Source: Urechis unicinctus (taxonomy: Eukaryota > Annelida > Polychaeta > Xenopneusta > Urechidae). From it: a DNA stretch of 64,000 nt. Positions within the stretch are counted from its first letter, which is position 1. Each line of letters begins with the position of its first letter. Positions 1 to 17,356 of this stretch are shown piece by piece. Where the stretch lies: the NCBI GenBank assembly GCA_034190875.2, contig CM067358.1, positions 43,001,750 through 43,065,749 of the forward strand. Direction: 5' to 3'. Below the pieces are notes generated by a model. The model saw nothing but the letters and a program-made list of their open reading frames with translations. It ran no database searches and was not told the origin of the DNA. Position numbers and translations under genes: made by a program.

Positions 1-1030
1 TTCCACACTGTAATGCTACCATTAGCATGTCATTATCTTGGAATGGGATGTCAGCACCTTCAAAATTGAAATAAGCGAACATAGACTTGATTGCCTTGTG
101 GTTCACCCGGGGAAGCGCGAGAATTAATGGCGGATCGATATGTACCCAATTACCGCAACGTGATCCATCAGTTTGTTTTCAATGCATACCTGAGTGATAC
201 CTGGATGTATCGACAGGAAATAGGTAAAATAAAACACATACTTGAAGAGGTAAAGATTACCTGATACTTCCGTTTCATACCCACAATGCTTAGGGATGGC
301 ATAGTAAACACTTCAAGCGATCCAATATGCAATCCAACCTATTTATATTTTAGTACGACCATGATCTTAGAAAGCATAAAAACTGGTGCTCACTGACCTA
401 GTTCGAGTCAGTGAGTTTAATCATTACGTGGGAGTAACGTGATGAGACCAATTTGTCGAGCGTCTACGCGTTGACGTTCTGCAACATGCCACGAACGCAG
501 CTATTCAATGGGAACAACTTGCAGCTTGTCCGTTTTTATGGATAAACTCTTCATTTTTGCTAATCAGCTTCATTTCGAGTTGCGCGTTCACCATAGGTGG
601 TCTGTCTTGCTGTGTAATATATCGGCGCATATAGGCTGCAGGCCGGGCGGTTGTGTGTCTCTACCCTTCTTTCAGTCGGTAATTTGCGGTTGCTCGTGAC
701 GATAACTTAAACTGGCCCTTAATAAAAACACAGATTAATGGCTTAATGTTGTGGGTGGTTGGGTATAAAATATTGTTATTCTAAAGGCTGGAGCGCAGAG
801 CAACCTTGGTGAAACATAAGAGGCCTGGTTGCTCCACCTGTGGTCGATACTAACTTCTTAACCAACACCCGCATGTCTGAGTTGAATTAAACAATGAATC
901 ACCTTTATAGCCAGAATTCATAGAGTCATGAGCGGATGAAAAAACACCAACATATATCTTTGCGTCAACCGGGAGACACGCCTGATCAAGTTTTCTCCGT
1001 ATGTCTGATTTACACCTGTAATGATTACAG
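1..1030. other. No recognisable coding exon; left-edge intron or intergenic DNA
   Basis: I see no exon here that continues the ankyrin/BTB gene to the left, although its first visible exon starts in phase 1 and so needs an upstream exon beyond or within this stretch. The only distinct structure is a hairpin at 389-415: a perfect 9-bp stem (CTCACTGAC / GTCAGTGAG) around a 9-nt loop. Its role is unknown. Confidence 0.4.
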
Positions 1031-6794
<5,764 letters not shown>

Positions 6795-7191
6795 CCGCAA
6801 CATTTATGTGCTTATATACAAACAACATTAGACCATTTTAAGACTTATTTGATGCATCCAAGACTGAGACACTACGAAAATTCATTTCTCTCTCGTTTGT
6901 TCGCGATGTTTAGAAATGTGGTTTTGAAAGCAAGTTCCCTCGTGAGAAAACTTCATCACCTCAAGTTTTGCCGTGTTCTCTTTGTGATTCCGTCATATGC
7001 GCAACGCGATAGTGGCTTCTAGTTACATGCTATGCTGAATACATATGGTTGTAGATAGGTGCCTATGATGAGCTAGTCTCAAACGCATCCTGTATCATTA
7101 TATGTGCGTTTTCTTTGAAATGTGTTATGTTTTAGGCTGTCATCGTCTCATGCGACTGTATACTCTAGTCATATTTTTAACTAAGTACTGA

Positions 7192-7197
7192 AATAAA
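7192..7197 (+). terminator. Poly(A) signal of the ABTB-like gene
   Basis: AATAAA lies about 400 bases after the stop codon, followed by a GT-rich stretch (GGTGTTGTTT, near 7216). It is the first canonical signal downstream on the plus strand. Confidence 0.6.
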
Positions 7198-7785
7198 CTC
7201 TGTGTCGACTGACAGGTGTTGTTTCCCCACAAGGCGTTTCTTGAATCCCAACCACATTAGGCTCTTGTGCCAGTCTTTAGACACAAAAATTATTGCGGGT
7301 TTTTTTTCACACCAGTCATGTTTGATGAAGTGAAGCGAATCCAATCTTCACCCCAAACTCATCATTAACGCTAGGCACACTGACATTGACGGACGTCTAG
7401 CGCGGCGTCTCTGGATACAACTGCTATAAAAACTAGTCTGGCTGTTAATTGAAGGGTTGTGACTATTTATGTGAGCGTAACCGACTGGTATTGTTTACAA
7501 ACAATCGAAGTCAACGGAGGCATTCAACAGTAATTAATAAAAATACGGTGACGTTTGCCGAGGTTAAAACTATCACTTAGGCTGTCTATTGCCAATGTCG
7601 GTGGAGAATGTCTTGTGATCTCGAGAAGACGTAACAGCTTTATGTTTCTGAACTGGGATGTTTTACTTTTAATGGTGTTGGTTAAAAACCTACAGGTTTA
7701 TTTCTGGGTACATACTTCTTTGATTTGTGTCCGTAGCGTATGGGAATGACGTGGGATGGGACACGGAGAGAAAAGTGAGAGGGAG

Positions 7786-8480
7786 TAGATGGGGGGGGGG
7801 GGGGGGGGGGGGGGTGAGAAAGAGGAGGAGAGAGAAATAGCAAGAGTTGAGATAACAAGTGATGAGAAAACAAGAGAGAGAAAGAGTGAGTGAGAGAGAG
7901 AGAGAGAGTGAAATAGAGTGAGTGAGAGTATGAAAGAGAGAGAGGGAGTGATAAAGAGAGAGAGATAGAGAGTGAGACCGATAGAGATATAGAAAGAAAG
8001 TGTGTGAGAGAGAGTGTTTGAGAGAGAGAGAGATGGAGAGAGAGAGAGTGTGAGAGAGAGAGTGTGTGAGAGAGAGTGTGTGTGCGAGAGAGTGTGAGAG
8101 AGAGTGTGAGAGAGATAGAGTGAGAGAGAGAGAGATTGTGTGAGAGAGAGGGAGTGTGAGAGAGAGAGAGAGAGAGAGATAAAGAGAGAGAGAGTGTGAG
8201 AGAGAGACGGGTGAGAGAGTGAGAGAGAGTGAGAGAGATTGTGAGAGAGATCATGTGTGAGACTCATTCGCCAATGAGAAGAGAGAGAGAGAGATCCTTA
8301 TGACGAGAGAACGAGAGAGAGAGAGTTGATGACGATGATGAGATAGTGAGGTCCTCCTTGTATGAGAGAGTGTGAGAGAGAGAGAGCGAGAGAGAGAGAG
8401 AGAGAGAGCATGAGAGAGAGAACGGGAGAAAGAGAATGCGAGAGAGAGAAAGGGAGAGAAAGAATGAGAGAGGGGTGATT
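7786..8480 (+). repeat. Poly-G run and GA-rich simple repeat
   Basis: A run of G (about 7790-7814) is followed by about 650 bases of imperfect GAGA/GTGA purine repeat. Long open frames across it on the minus strand (Ser/Leu/His-rich) are composition artefacts. Confidence 0.95.
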
Positions 8481-8600
8481 GGGTTAATTCATTTGAAACA
8501 CTCATTCGCCAATGAAAGATATGAGAAGAGATCCTTATGACGATAATGACGTCCATGAGAAGAGATCCTTATGACGATGATGACGTCCATGATAACGGCA
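8261..8600 (+). repeat. Repeated ATGAGAAGAGATCCTTATGA blocks
   Basis: ATTCGCCAATGA and GATCCTTATGACGA appear near 8268-8300 and 8507-8545, and the ATGAGAAGAGATCCTTATGA / GATGACGTCCATGA unit is repeated around 8520-8593. The GA microsatellite expanded inside this older duplication. Confidence 0.7.
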
Positions 8601-9523
8601 TTGATGATGGGAAGTTAAATGGGCGACCATTGTTATTGTACCTTTATTTGTTCGATCCTTACAAACTGGGGGCGCTTTCGGGCGTGTGAATGACCAAACC
8701 TAGTTATAGATAAATTACAGGTTAATTACACGTCTCTGAAAGCATGTGAACTCGCCTATTCCCGCCCTATCTAGCTAAAAAAAAGGGGCATCGACTGATC
8801 ACATGAACGCACACACACATACCAAACGAAACTGGATACAATGACCCGGTTGGGGTCAGGGTACACCTAATCGATTTCTTAACGTGGGAATTATTGTTAT
8901 CACCAAGCAGGTCATGAACACGGTGGATTGCAGCAACCTGAAGTGAAGGCACTCGCTAGTGGAACGTATCGCTAGTTCGCTACTTCTTTTCTTCGCCGTT
9001 CTAATTGCTGGGTTCTGTAGTTCGTTTGAAGGACAACTAATGTTTGATGGCACTAATGTCACTTGAAGGTCAACTCATCAAAATTCTTTTTGAAATCTGA
9101 TGTGAAAAATCCTTCACTGCCTGCCTCATCTATTGTTGTGAATGACATTGGTAATCATTATATCCCGTTGTTTAATACGACGGGACGTTGAGTATAAACC
9201 AAATAGGGTGGTATGCCGTTTACACTATTCGCCATCCCATAACTAAATAATGAAGCAATTGCGCATGCGTACTTAGTCAACCCGTTTGCTACTCGTTCGA
9301 GAATTTTCGTAAACAAGGTTGGAAGTCTAGTTTTAAATCATCGATGAATTGTTGTTAAGACCGAGAAGGGTTCAAATAGAGCTGTTTTGGCAACGAAGTA
9401 AACACGAAAATAAAATGACAACGACTCAAAATTGCCTCATTCACATCATTAAGGATACCTACCACCCAGTAATTAGCCAGCAAATGATAAGACTAAAATA
9501 GTTTTTATAAAGAAAATATCAAG
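8600..9523. other. Intergenic region between convergent genes
   Basis: No exon or RNA gene is recognised. It separates the 3' ends of the ABTB-like gene (+) and the TNF-receptor-like gene (-). Confidence 0.5.
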
Positions 9524-9529
9524 TTTATT
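9524..9529 (-). terminator. Candidate poly(A) signal of the TNF-receptor-like gene
   Basis: TTTATT on the plus strand reads AATAAA on the minus strand, about 745 bases past the stop codon at 10275. The interval would be the 3' UTR; other signals cannot be excluded. Confidence 0.4.
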
Positions 9530-10274
9530 AATTATAATAAATAACATCATAGCATGTTTAAGTAAAAATGAAAAAGCGAACACATGAAATTGCTTGAACA
9601 CCACATGGATACATATTGATATCACTTTCAGCCAAATGGACAGTGGTTCAGGGGGAACTATTGTCCATAATCAAGGTGAGGAGATTTGTTCTCTGTGAAC
9701 CAGATGAACCCATAATGAACACATTCTGTACATCGATTCCTCACAGTGGCTGAACATCACCAATACATCTCACAGCTTCACGCACACCAACACTCAAATG
9801 AAGACTTCATTTACACACAATTATATATTTTTTTGTGTTGCAAGTTTGGTTACATTTTAAAGCAATGTTATTTAAGTATGATCACATGTCTTTACTCTGA
9901 CAAGGTAACACCGAGGATATAGTTCCTCACCCTGGATTCACCCTATCTAGCACCCTCCCTTCAAACCATAGACTGGATCGTGGTGCTACAGGTGGCTGTG
10001 ATAGTTAAAGCTGATGACACAGTCAGTCATGACATGATGTCAGACACCAGTGACAAAATAAACTGACGTCACAATCAACTATGTCACATCAAAACTTAGT
10101 CAGTGTTAGCATTTCACGTCATGGGGATCTGCGTTTTGACAAATGCCATTCCGTCAAACATTAATGCACAGCTGAAGGGAACTCAATATGTTATTATCAA
10201 ATGTAACAACAGTATATCCATTGACTTGACCAGTTTGTGTCACTCTAACGTCGAATGACGTCATCACATATACA

Positions 10275-13200
10275 TCACGTTGCCATAGCCTGTATAGCCT
10301 CCTCGTTATAATACACGACTTCCGGTAGCAAGCTTCCGTTTTCCCGATCACACGAATCGCGTTCTGTAGTCGCGGTGTTCCTGTACGCTTCAAGCACATG
10401 AACGTACTCGTTACCAGGTAAACTGCTCCATTGTCTACCCAGCAACCTTGACATGAGCGAGCGATGGCGAGAATTCTCCTGGGCCTGAGTCTCGATGTGA
10501 AACAGTGACTGGGGTACCGAGATGGCGCGGGCCGAGCCAGGGGTCAATCTGCTCTGTAACTGTCCACTAGGGGTCAGTATAATATGCTGCTGGAACGTGA
10601 CGTCATCAGACGCTGCAACATATACCAGATATACATAATAAGCTATGGATTTGTGTTGGGGGTTTTCTCGTTCCAAAGATGCATGTACTTCGACATCATT
10701 ATATAATATATATATATATATACAGGTATTTTCTTAAGCAAAAACATTTGGTATCTGATCAAGTAGCATTTACTTAATACAAATAGTGCCCAATAGCGCA
10801 ATCAAAGATTGCAGGTGAGATGACGTACCTTTGAGTGTGATGACTTTGTTCCTGTTACGGACCGCCACAAAGACACAATAGACGACACTGCCGAGGATAG
10901 CAATACACAACCCGCAAGCCAGAGCCAAACACAACTCCTGCCAGAACTCTACCGTATCCACTGTAACACACGTACAAAATATCGTTATCGACTGGACACT
11001 CATTCAAACTTTGCTTTACCCCGGGTAATATTGGCGCATTATTGACATGGCGAAGCAATTCCGTCTCTCCAGTTACTTCCGAGCAACGACCAGAAAGTAA
11101 CATTGAATCGATTGTCGTACATTCATCGTAGAACATATACCGCTTATTGCTGGTATGCGAATGGCGCCAACACTAGACGATAGATGACATGTGAGGTGGC
11201 ACATATCTTTAGCCAGGTAACTTATACCAATTCTATACACACACAAAACGCGCGAGAATTTGGTCGTATGGCAATTCAAAGGTCTTCGCCAATGTCGAAA
11301 ACGCCCTCTGGCGATTAACGTTAATTCATCGTTCTACCCGCACTGCACAGACGTCTATTGCACGTATGCACGGGCGTCAATACGAAAATTAACATAACAA
11401 AATCGCTACTAACGAAACACGTTCGTGATAACAAAAGATTACACAGAAAGCTGTATCTACAACCAACACTTAGCCAGACAATCAACGTCATACATAAATT
11501 CAGATTCATTTGAACGGTAGAATATTTATGCGACATTTATAACGATTAAGATAATGTATTAAGCACGCAAACAAACAAACATTCCCCCACAGACATTTAT
11601 AGGGTCAGGAAGGACTCATCGTAGATTAACTGCCTCTCTTTTAACAGCCGGTGTGTGGGCACTTAACGCGGGCGACACTATTGTGTCGGATAAATGCGTG
11701 CCTCGCGATTCTGTAACTAACTCTCGCCACTGAATGACAGACGATAACGACAAGGACGCTATATTATCGCCACCATTATCAGCCGCGTGTCAATGCCACT
11801 GTGCCCATAATACAGGCTTAGCTTGACAACAATCGCGCTAGATACCACAAGATACTAGAGAGTTGTCCGTCGCGACGCCCCCTACCGACTGCCTGTTAAC
11901 GACGCCCTCTACCGACTGCGCTGATAACACTGATAGCAACAGTGACAATCGCCGATGCATCTAGGGTGCGTAGGAATTAGCCTATCAGCGTAATTGACAG
12001 ACAGTTGAGTGGGCATGTTCCGAGAAGAGGATGATACGATCGCAGCAGCACCTAACATGCTCGTTGCATTCTAGATTGGGAGAAACCGAGGCATCTTCAT
12101 AAGCGCTCATTTTTCCATAAACGCTGGGACTAAACCTATATGATCCTAGCTCGCATGAAGAAGTATTGTATATGTAGCGATATTAAGTAATATCACGCGC
12201 CTGCGATTTTCTCTAAATTGTCGGCCTTCGAGATAATATGGTTTAAGCCTCTCTAGCAAACAGAACTAGTTGGAAATTGCAATCTATTTTGAACTCCCAA
12301 AGCAAACGAACATTAGCTTCAAATAGCCTATCAGCGGACCTTTACGAGCATAGCAGCTTTCCTGGCCTCCACAAAGGATTGATGTGGCCACGTTCCTCTG
12401 CAGTAATGCATCAAGAATCGCAGTGGGAAACCTAGCAATTACATTCGCAACAATTCTTACGCAACCAAACGGTCGGTCGTTGTCGCATGGACCCGTATAT
12501 AGTTCCTCCTCAATGGCACTAACACCTCCTGTGCCGCCAAGGAGACGGGGGTGATTTGACAAAAGGGGGCTCCGTTAATTTATACACACCTGAGCACTGC
12601 TCCATTCACACCTGACCGCATAAACGACCCTCAGGCTCCAGGGACCAGCCGCTACAACGAATGACCGATTACAACAATAACTGACCGATGGCTTGCTCGC
12701 CAGAAATAATGACTGTCGCAATGGGCATGAATTAGGGTAATATATAACAGTGGAGTCATGGGGTCAGACTCTTGCCGCGTGGGATGAGTGGACCGGAGGG
12801 TCAAGAGAAGAGGCGCTACCTCACGAGGCACTTTACCTCCACACCTCATCCACCACAAAGAATCCAGACCCTAACCATTAACAGCGGCTCCACAAGAGAG
12901 GAAACATTCCTCACGGCCTTAGCTGTGGTGGCCATGTTGACCCTTCAAGCTAACTCAACACCTTGGACTAATTTACCCAACTTGACCCTCAATGGATAGG
13001 CCCTTCTGACAACCAATCACACTTCCTAAAGATCACATACACGGGCTTTGTTCTGGAACACATCCAACGTTGAAAAATATCGGAAGGGAATAGAGTCCAG
13101 ACAATTCTTGCCACTCACCACCCCCATCCCCCTCCCCACAATATCATTCATACCCCACCCCTCGCAACATTTGAGCCCCTTCGTAACCTTTATCGATATG

Positions 13201-16094
13201 AAGCGCGTTCCTGTTGCAGATAGTTCACAAATCTCGGCGATAAAGCGGTGACGAGATCTGCTATCGCCCTCATCGCCAAATGACAGACTCGGTCTTATTG
13301 AAGTCAAAGCTCCCTTGTGTGACGAACTTCAAACGAGCATTGCTCATTGATTTATTCAGAATTATTAACTCATAAATAGTTATTAAAGAACACTGGTTTG
13401 TCGACAGCATCAAAGGTGGCCAAGATTAATTATTCGTTGGGGTTTTGAGTGATATCAAGCCAGGTGATTAGGATGCCATATAGTCTTGAAGCCGCCTATT
13501 TATAAAAGAGCTCAGGCTTTGAGGTGAAGAGATACGTATCAATGGGCGAAAATATATCAATATTTAATTTTGCCATTCATGAACGGCGCCCATTCGATCA
13601 AAGGCTCAAATATTGTCATTAGTCCTGGTCTCGTTTTATACGCGATTAATACGTTTAGGTCAGTAACCGGTCTGCGTCGGTCAGAACAAATTGTAAAGCA
13701 GACGACTTGTTTATTGACTGGAGGTTATCGTATTTGTGGTGATAATTCACCAAGAAGTGTGCCCGGGGGGTGGGGGGGGGATAGCGATGATAGTTTGAAG
13801 GCATAGAGAGGAATCATCATGATTATTCTGCATTGTATTAATGTAGAGTAAAACATATCAGAAACACGCGCATTAAAACACCTGCGCTTTAAAAACACTA
13901 ATTTGAATTCAGGTTGGACTTGATTTATCAGCTTAATGCAATAGTGCCGGAGGCATCGAAGCAGTAGTTAGCGATGCATCAAGGTACGAGAGAGATCGTT
14001 TGGCTTCACGCGTCTGCCACCCCCCTCCCCAGCTCACTCCAACCCCACACATACACCGCCCTCAAATGAACTACTTTACCCTTCGTTTCTCTTAGCAACC
14101 CACGACGGCCCCTGGATGTATCCCAGAGCACAATACTCCAACTTAATTACAAGTCACTCAGAATCGACTATCTCCACCTTGCTTCACAACCATAAAAGCA
14201 TCCATCCGCAGCGACCCCTGAATCGTCGCCCCGAGCTCCGAGCATGATGAAAACCCTGCCGTTTTTTTGTTCCATCAAGTCAAAGGTAGCACTTTTCGAG
14301 TCGTTAGTTACGAGGCTTGGTGAGTCGGAGTTTCTAGATGACTGCGATAAAGCAGCACGCATGACTGGATCGTTTCTTGTAGCTTCTGTCTACGGTCGAG
14401 TGAAGAGGCCTATACAGAATGTCATCAGACGGCTGGCTAATGGGGTATGGGGGTGCGGGGTGGGGAGATCTGAGACACACCAGATAACGAGTGACCCCGG
14501 GCAAGCCATTTCAATTCCCCGACTGACCATTATCTGCCAGTGTGTGAAGCAGTCTCCACCCTAAATGTTACCAACATCCTTATTTCCCATCATCCATTTC
14601 CAATGACACAATGTTAATTATTTTTATATATCACATTAGACAAAGTGCATCAGTTGGCAAAGTAAAAGGCTGTTTGTATGAGGCAGGTTCTCATGCATTC
14701 TCTAAAGTCACATGCATATAAGGAGGTCATCAGCCCACACGAAGGTCATGGTTTCACTTGGTGTCGATGCTAATGCAAAAAAAAGTAAACAGTTTGGGTG
14801 CTTCGGTTTCTTTACATCAAACACGAGGACATTCATTCAATATTGGCCACACTTCAGCTACACACGCCATAAGACCCACTAAATATAAACACAGCCTCCC
14901 TAAAGAGGTGTGGAACGCAAGAAAGGTCGCCTTGTGTCGACGGGTCACGACGCGGGCATCTCGCCGCCTTACAGTGGGTGGTCGTCAGATTCTCAGCTGA
15001 CAAAGAATCATCCTCCTGACACCAACAACCTCCTTGGGCGCTCTAACCCCTGTTCCACCCCCCCCCCCCCCACTCCCAACACACACACACAGCGGGGCGA
15101 GCAATCGACTAACTACATCGGTAAGGTCCACCTAGCGGCAGACTCTTTTCGCTTAAAATGTCTGTCTCAAGTGATAAAAACTCACGGATCATTTACTATT
15201 ATGCTGTATATAACGACCTATCAGATGTCGATGATAAATATCTAGACTAAAACGTGAGGGCATTGTGCCTCGCATGTAGGGAGGGTAGAGTTTGTGACGA
15301 GTATTGAGTTGCAGTACAGGGGGTGGGGGTGGCTTACAGAGGTCACAAAAAAGCAACACTATCCTACGCGGTGTGGGAGAGCGAATGATCTCGCACCGGG
15401 CGAACGACCTTGTACAATATAACGCAGCTTTAAAATGCAAATCGCATGAATAGTATAGGGGGACTGATACTACACAAGTCCGCCTTGATAACATACAGCA
15501 ACGATCCTACTACATAAGGTGTATTTCTGAACTGATTATTTGAAACTAACCTTTGCTGAGCGTTTCATATTTTCCTTCGTCAGCTTTACGGTCGGAGTTG
15601 AGGAGACTGGTGGATGTATCCATGGAACCAGAAGATTCCTCTCTCATCCAGTTCTTATTCTCTTCTCTCTGACGAATGCCTTCTTTGTAGAACTCGAATT
15701 CCGAGAAGGATGCGCAAACAGTATCCGATGTCTGGGTGCATGGCGAGCGCACCATGGGAAGACCACGTGGACACAGACTGCAAGCCCGACACGGCACCGG
15801 GTCCTCGGGCAGGATGTTGAAGGGGCTCAGGGGCCGGAACATACCTTGTGGACAGGGAACATAAGGGGCTTTAACGCGATCAGACCCATCCTCATCGTCA
15901 TCAGCATCCTGGGTGCCCTCCAGTAGTCGCAAACCGCGGGGCTTGTTGAGGAGTGGCGTGTAAGATGCGGGAGACTGTTTGCCGATCTGGAAGCCATCTG
16001 ATCCTTGGGCCACGGCTTCTGTTGCTTCAACGAGCAGCAGCAGCAGCATCAGCAACCGGAGACAAGTGGGCAACATGGTGATGGAGACCAGCAT
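10275..16094 (-). CDS. TNF receptor superfamily member with a single cysteine-rich domain
   Basis: Type I membrane receptor of the TNFR family, expected to bind a TNF-like ligand at the cell surface. Three coding exons: 16094-15551, 10960-10829, 10612-10275, phases 1 and 1, giving 337 aa. Residues 8-30 form a signal peptide (LLMLLLLLVEA core). One complete six-cysteine CRD follows: C81, C102, C105, C108, C119, C127 with the typical CxxG...CxxCxxC...CTxxxDTVC layout. The TM segment is about 192-213 (exon 2), followed by RNRNK. The 111-residue tail (exon 3) shows no death domain I can recognise. ATG 16094 is the first in frame after the acceptor at 16111; ATG 16076 also gives a good signal peptide. 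The first intron is 4.6 kb. Single-CRD receptors are known in invertebrates (Wengen, Grindelwald), but orthology is not established. Confidence 0.8.
10961..15548 (-). other. Large first coding intron of the TNFR-like gene
   Basis: About 4.6 kb with no recognised exon on either strand. Several open frames of 60-110 codons occur but lack splice context or family resemblance. Confidence 0.6.
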
Positions 16095-16110
16095 TCCGAT
16101 ATTGTGGTAT
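15551..16110 (-). CDS. TNFR-like exon with signal peptide and CRD
   Basis: The acceptor GCTTTTCAG precedes 16110 on the minus strand, so the exon begins with a short 5' UTR and then ATG at 16094. Between the signal peptide and the CRD is an acidic linker (DADDDEDG). After the CRD the stalk is charged and Ser/Thr-rich (EENKNWMREESSGSMDTSTS). The donor G|GTTAGT is at 15550. Confidence 0.8.
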
Positions 16111-16142
16111 CTGAAAAGCATACATGATAAGAAGACAAATGA

Positions 16143-16645
16143 GTAACAGTAAGTGAGTACATGAGTTGATGTATGAGTAAGTGAGTACATGAGTTGATGT
16201 ATGAGTAAGTGGGTACATGAGTTGATGTATGAGTAAGTGGGTACATGAGTTGATGTATGAGTAAGTGGGTACATGAGTTGATGTATAAGTGGGTACATGA
16301 GTTGATGTATGAGTGAGTAAGTGGGTACATAAGTTGATGTATGAGTAAGTGACCAATGGGTGAGCGATGAGTAAGCGAGTGTTTGAGCGAGTGCATGAGT
16401 ATGCAAGTGTGTACATGAGTGAGCGAATACGAAAGTGACCTATAAGAAGTGAATGAATGAGTGAATGAGTGAATGAGTGAATGAGTGAGTGAGTGAGTGA
16501 GTGAGTGAGTGAGTGAGTGAGTGAGTGAGTGTGAGTGAGTGAGTGTGAGTGAGTGAGTGAGTGTGAGTGAGTGTGAGTGAGTGAGTGAGTGAGTGAGTGA
16601 GTGAGTGAGTGAGTGAGTGAGTGAGTGAGTGAGTGAGTGTGAGCC
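16143..16645 (+). repeat. 28-bp minisatellite followed by (GAGT)n array
   Basis: Units close to GAGTAAGTGGGTACATGAGT plus TGATGTAT recur about seven times from 16150 to 16351, then degenerate into GAGT repeats from about 16450 to 16640. Minus-strand frames rich in Ser/Leu/Thr/His here are artefacts. Confidence 0.9.
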
Positions 16646-17278
16646 AGGGAGGGGCAGGCTTAGAGGGTACTTGAGCGGTGGAAGAGGATCAGGAAGCGCA
16701 TACCACAAATCCACTTTTCACACCCAGCCTTATTAACCTGCTTACCTGATACTTCAGACTAACGGGTGGATCTTTGGCTTTCGATATCACTTCTAAATCT
16801 AAAGCAGGAAGCTGACATCAGCTGACATCAGCTTCCTCGCCCACGTGCTGACTGAAGTCGCTCTCAGCGCATTAGGCGCGCGCAGGTAATTTCCCAACAT
16901 AACACGTGTACACACGCCCACGCGTTGGTACATCCCAAGCCACGAGCACGAGGTCAATGTACAAATATAGATATTCAAACAGGCAACAAATCTAAATAGT
17001 TCAAGTAAGGCGTGATGATTCTCAATAAAAACTATTTATCAACGTCTGGCACAGATAAACCAAGGTGAAATCAATGAACGATGACTCATCCAAACTGGTA
17101 AAGGTTGGCACTTTTTATTCGGCACCTACACAGTTGTCATCGACGAATTAGATATTGGCAAATGAATTAACGATTTATCTATAAGCTTAGACTTTCAACA
17201 GAATAATTTATATTGATCATTTCGCGAAATACAGTGTAGTTTTAAATGGAAATTTGAGCGCATTGTATATTCATAATC

Positions 17279-17356
17279 GGCGATGGCATAGAGGCTGTGT
17301 AGCGTCGTGCGGACGATGGCACAATAGAGGCTGTGTAGCGTCGTGCGGACGATGGT
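17279..17356 (+). repeat. Two-copy tandem duplication
   Basis: AGAGGCTGTGTAGCGTCGTG followed by CGGACGATGG occurs twice in direct succession, with a few extra bases between copies. Confidence 0.8.

Noticed and set aside
7682-8556. Long minus-strand frames of Ser/Leu/His/Thr over the GA repeat
   Set aside because: Pure consequence of GAGA/GTGA composition; two overlapping frames are open equally and there is no splice or family evidence.
16027-16714. Upstream extension of the TNFR-like frame to over 280 residues
   Set aside because: The extra part is a translated minisatellite upstream of a clear CAG acceptor at 16111; the true coding start is 16094 or 16076.
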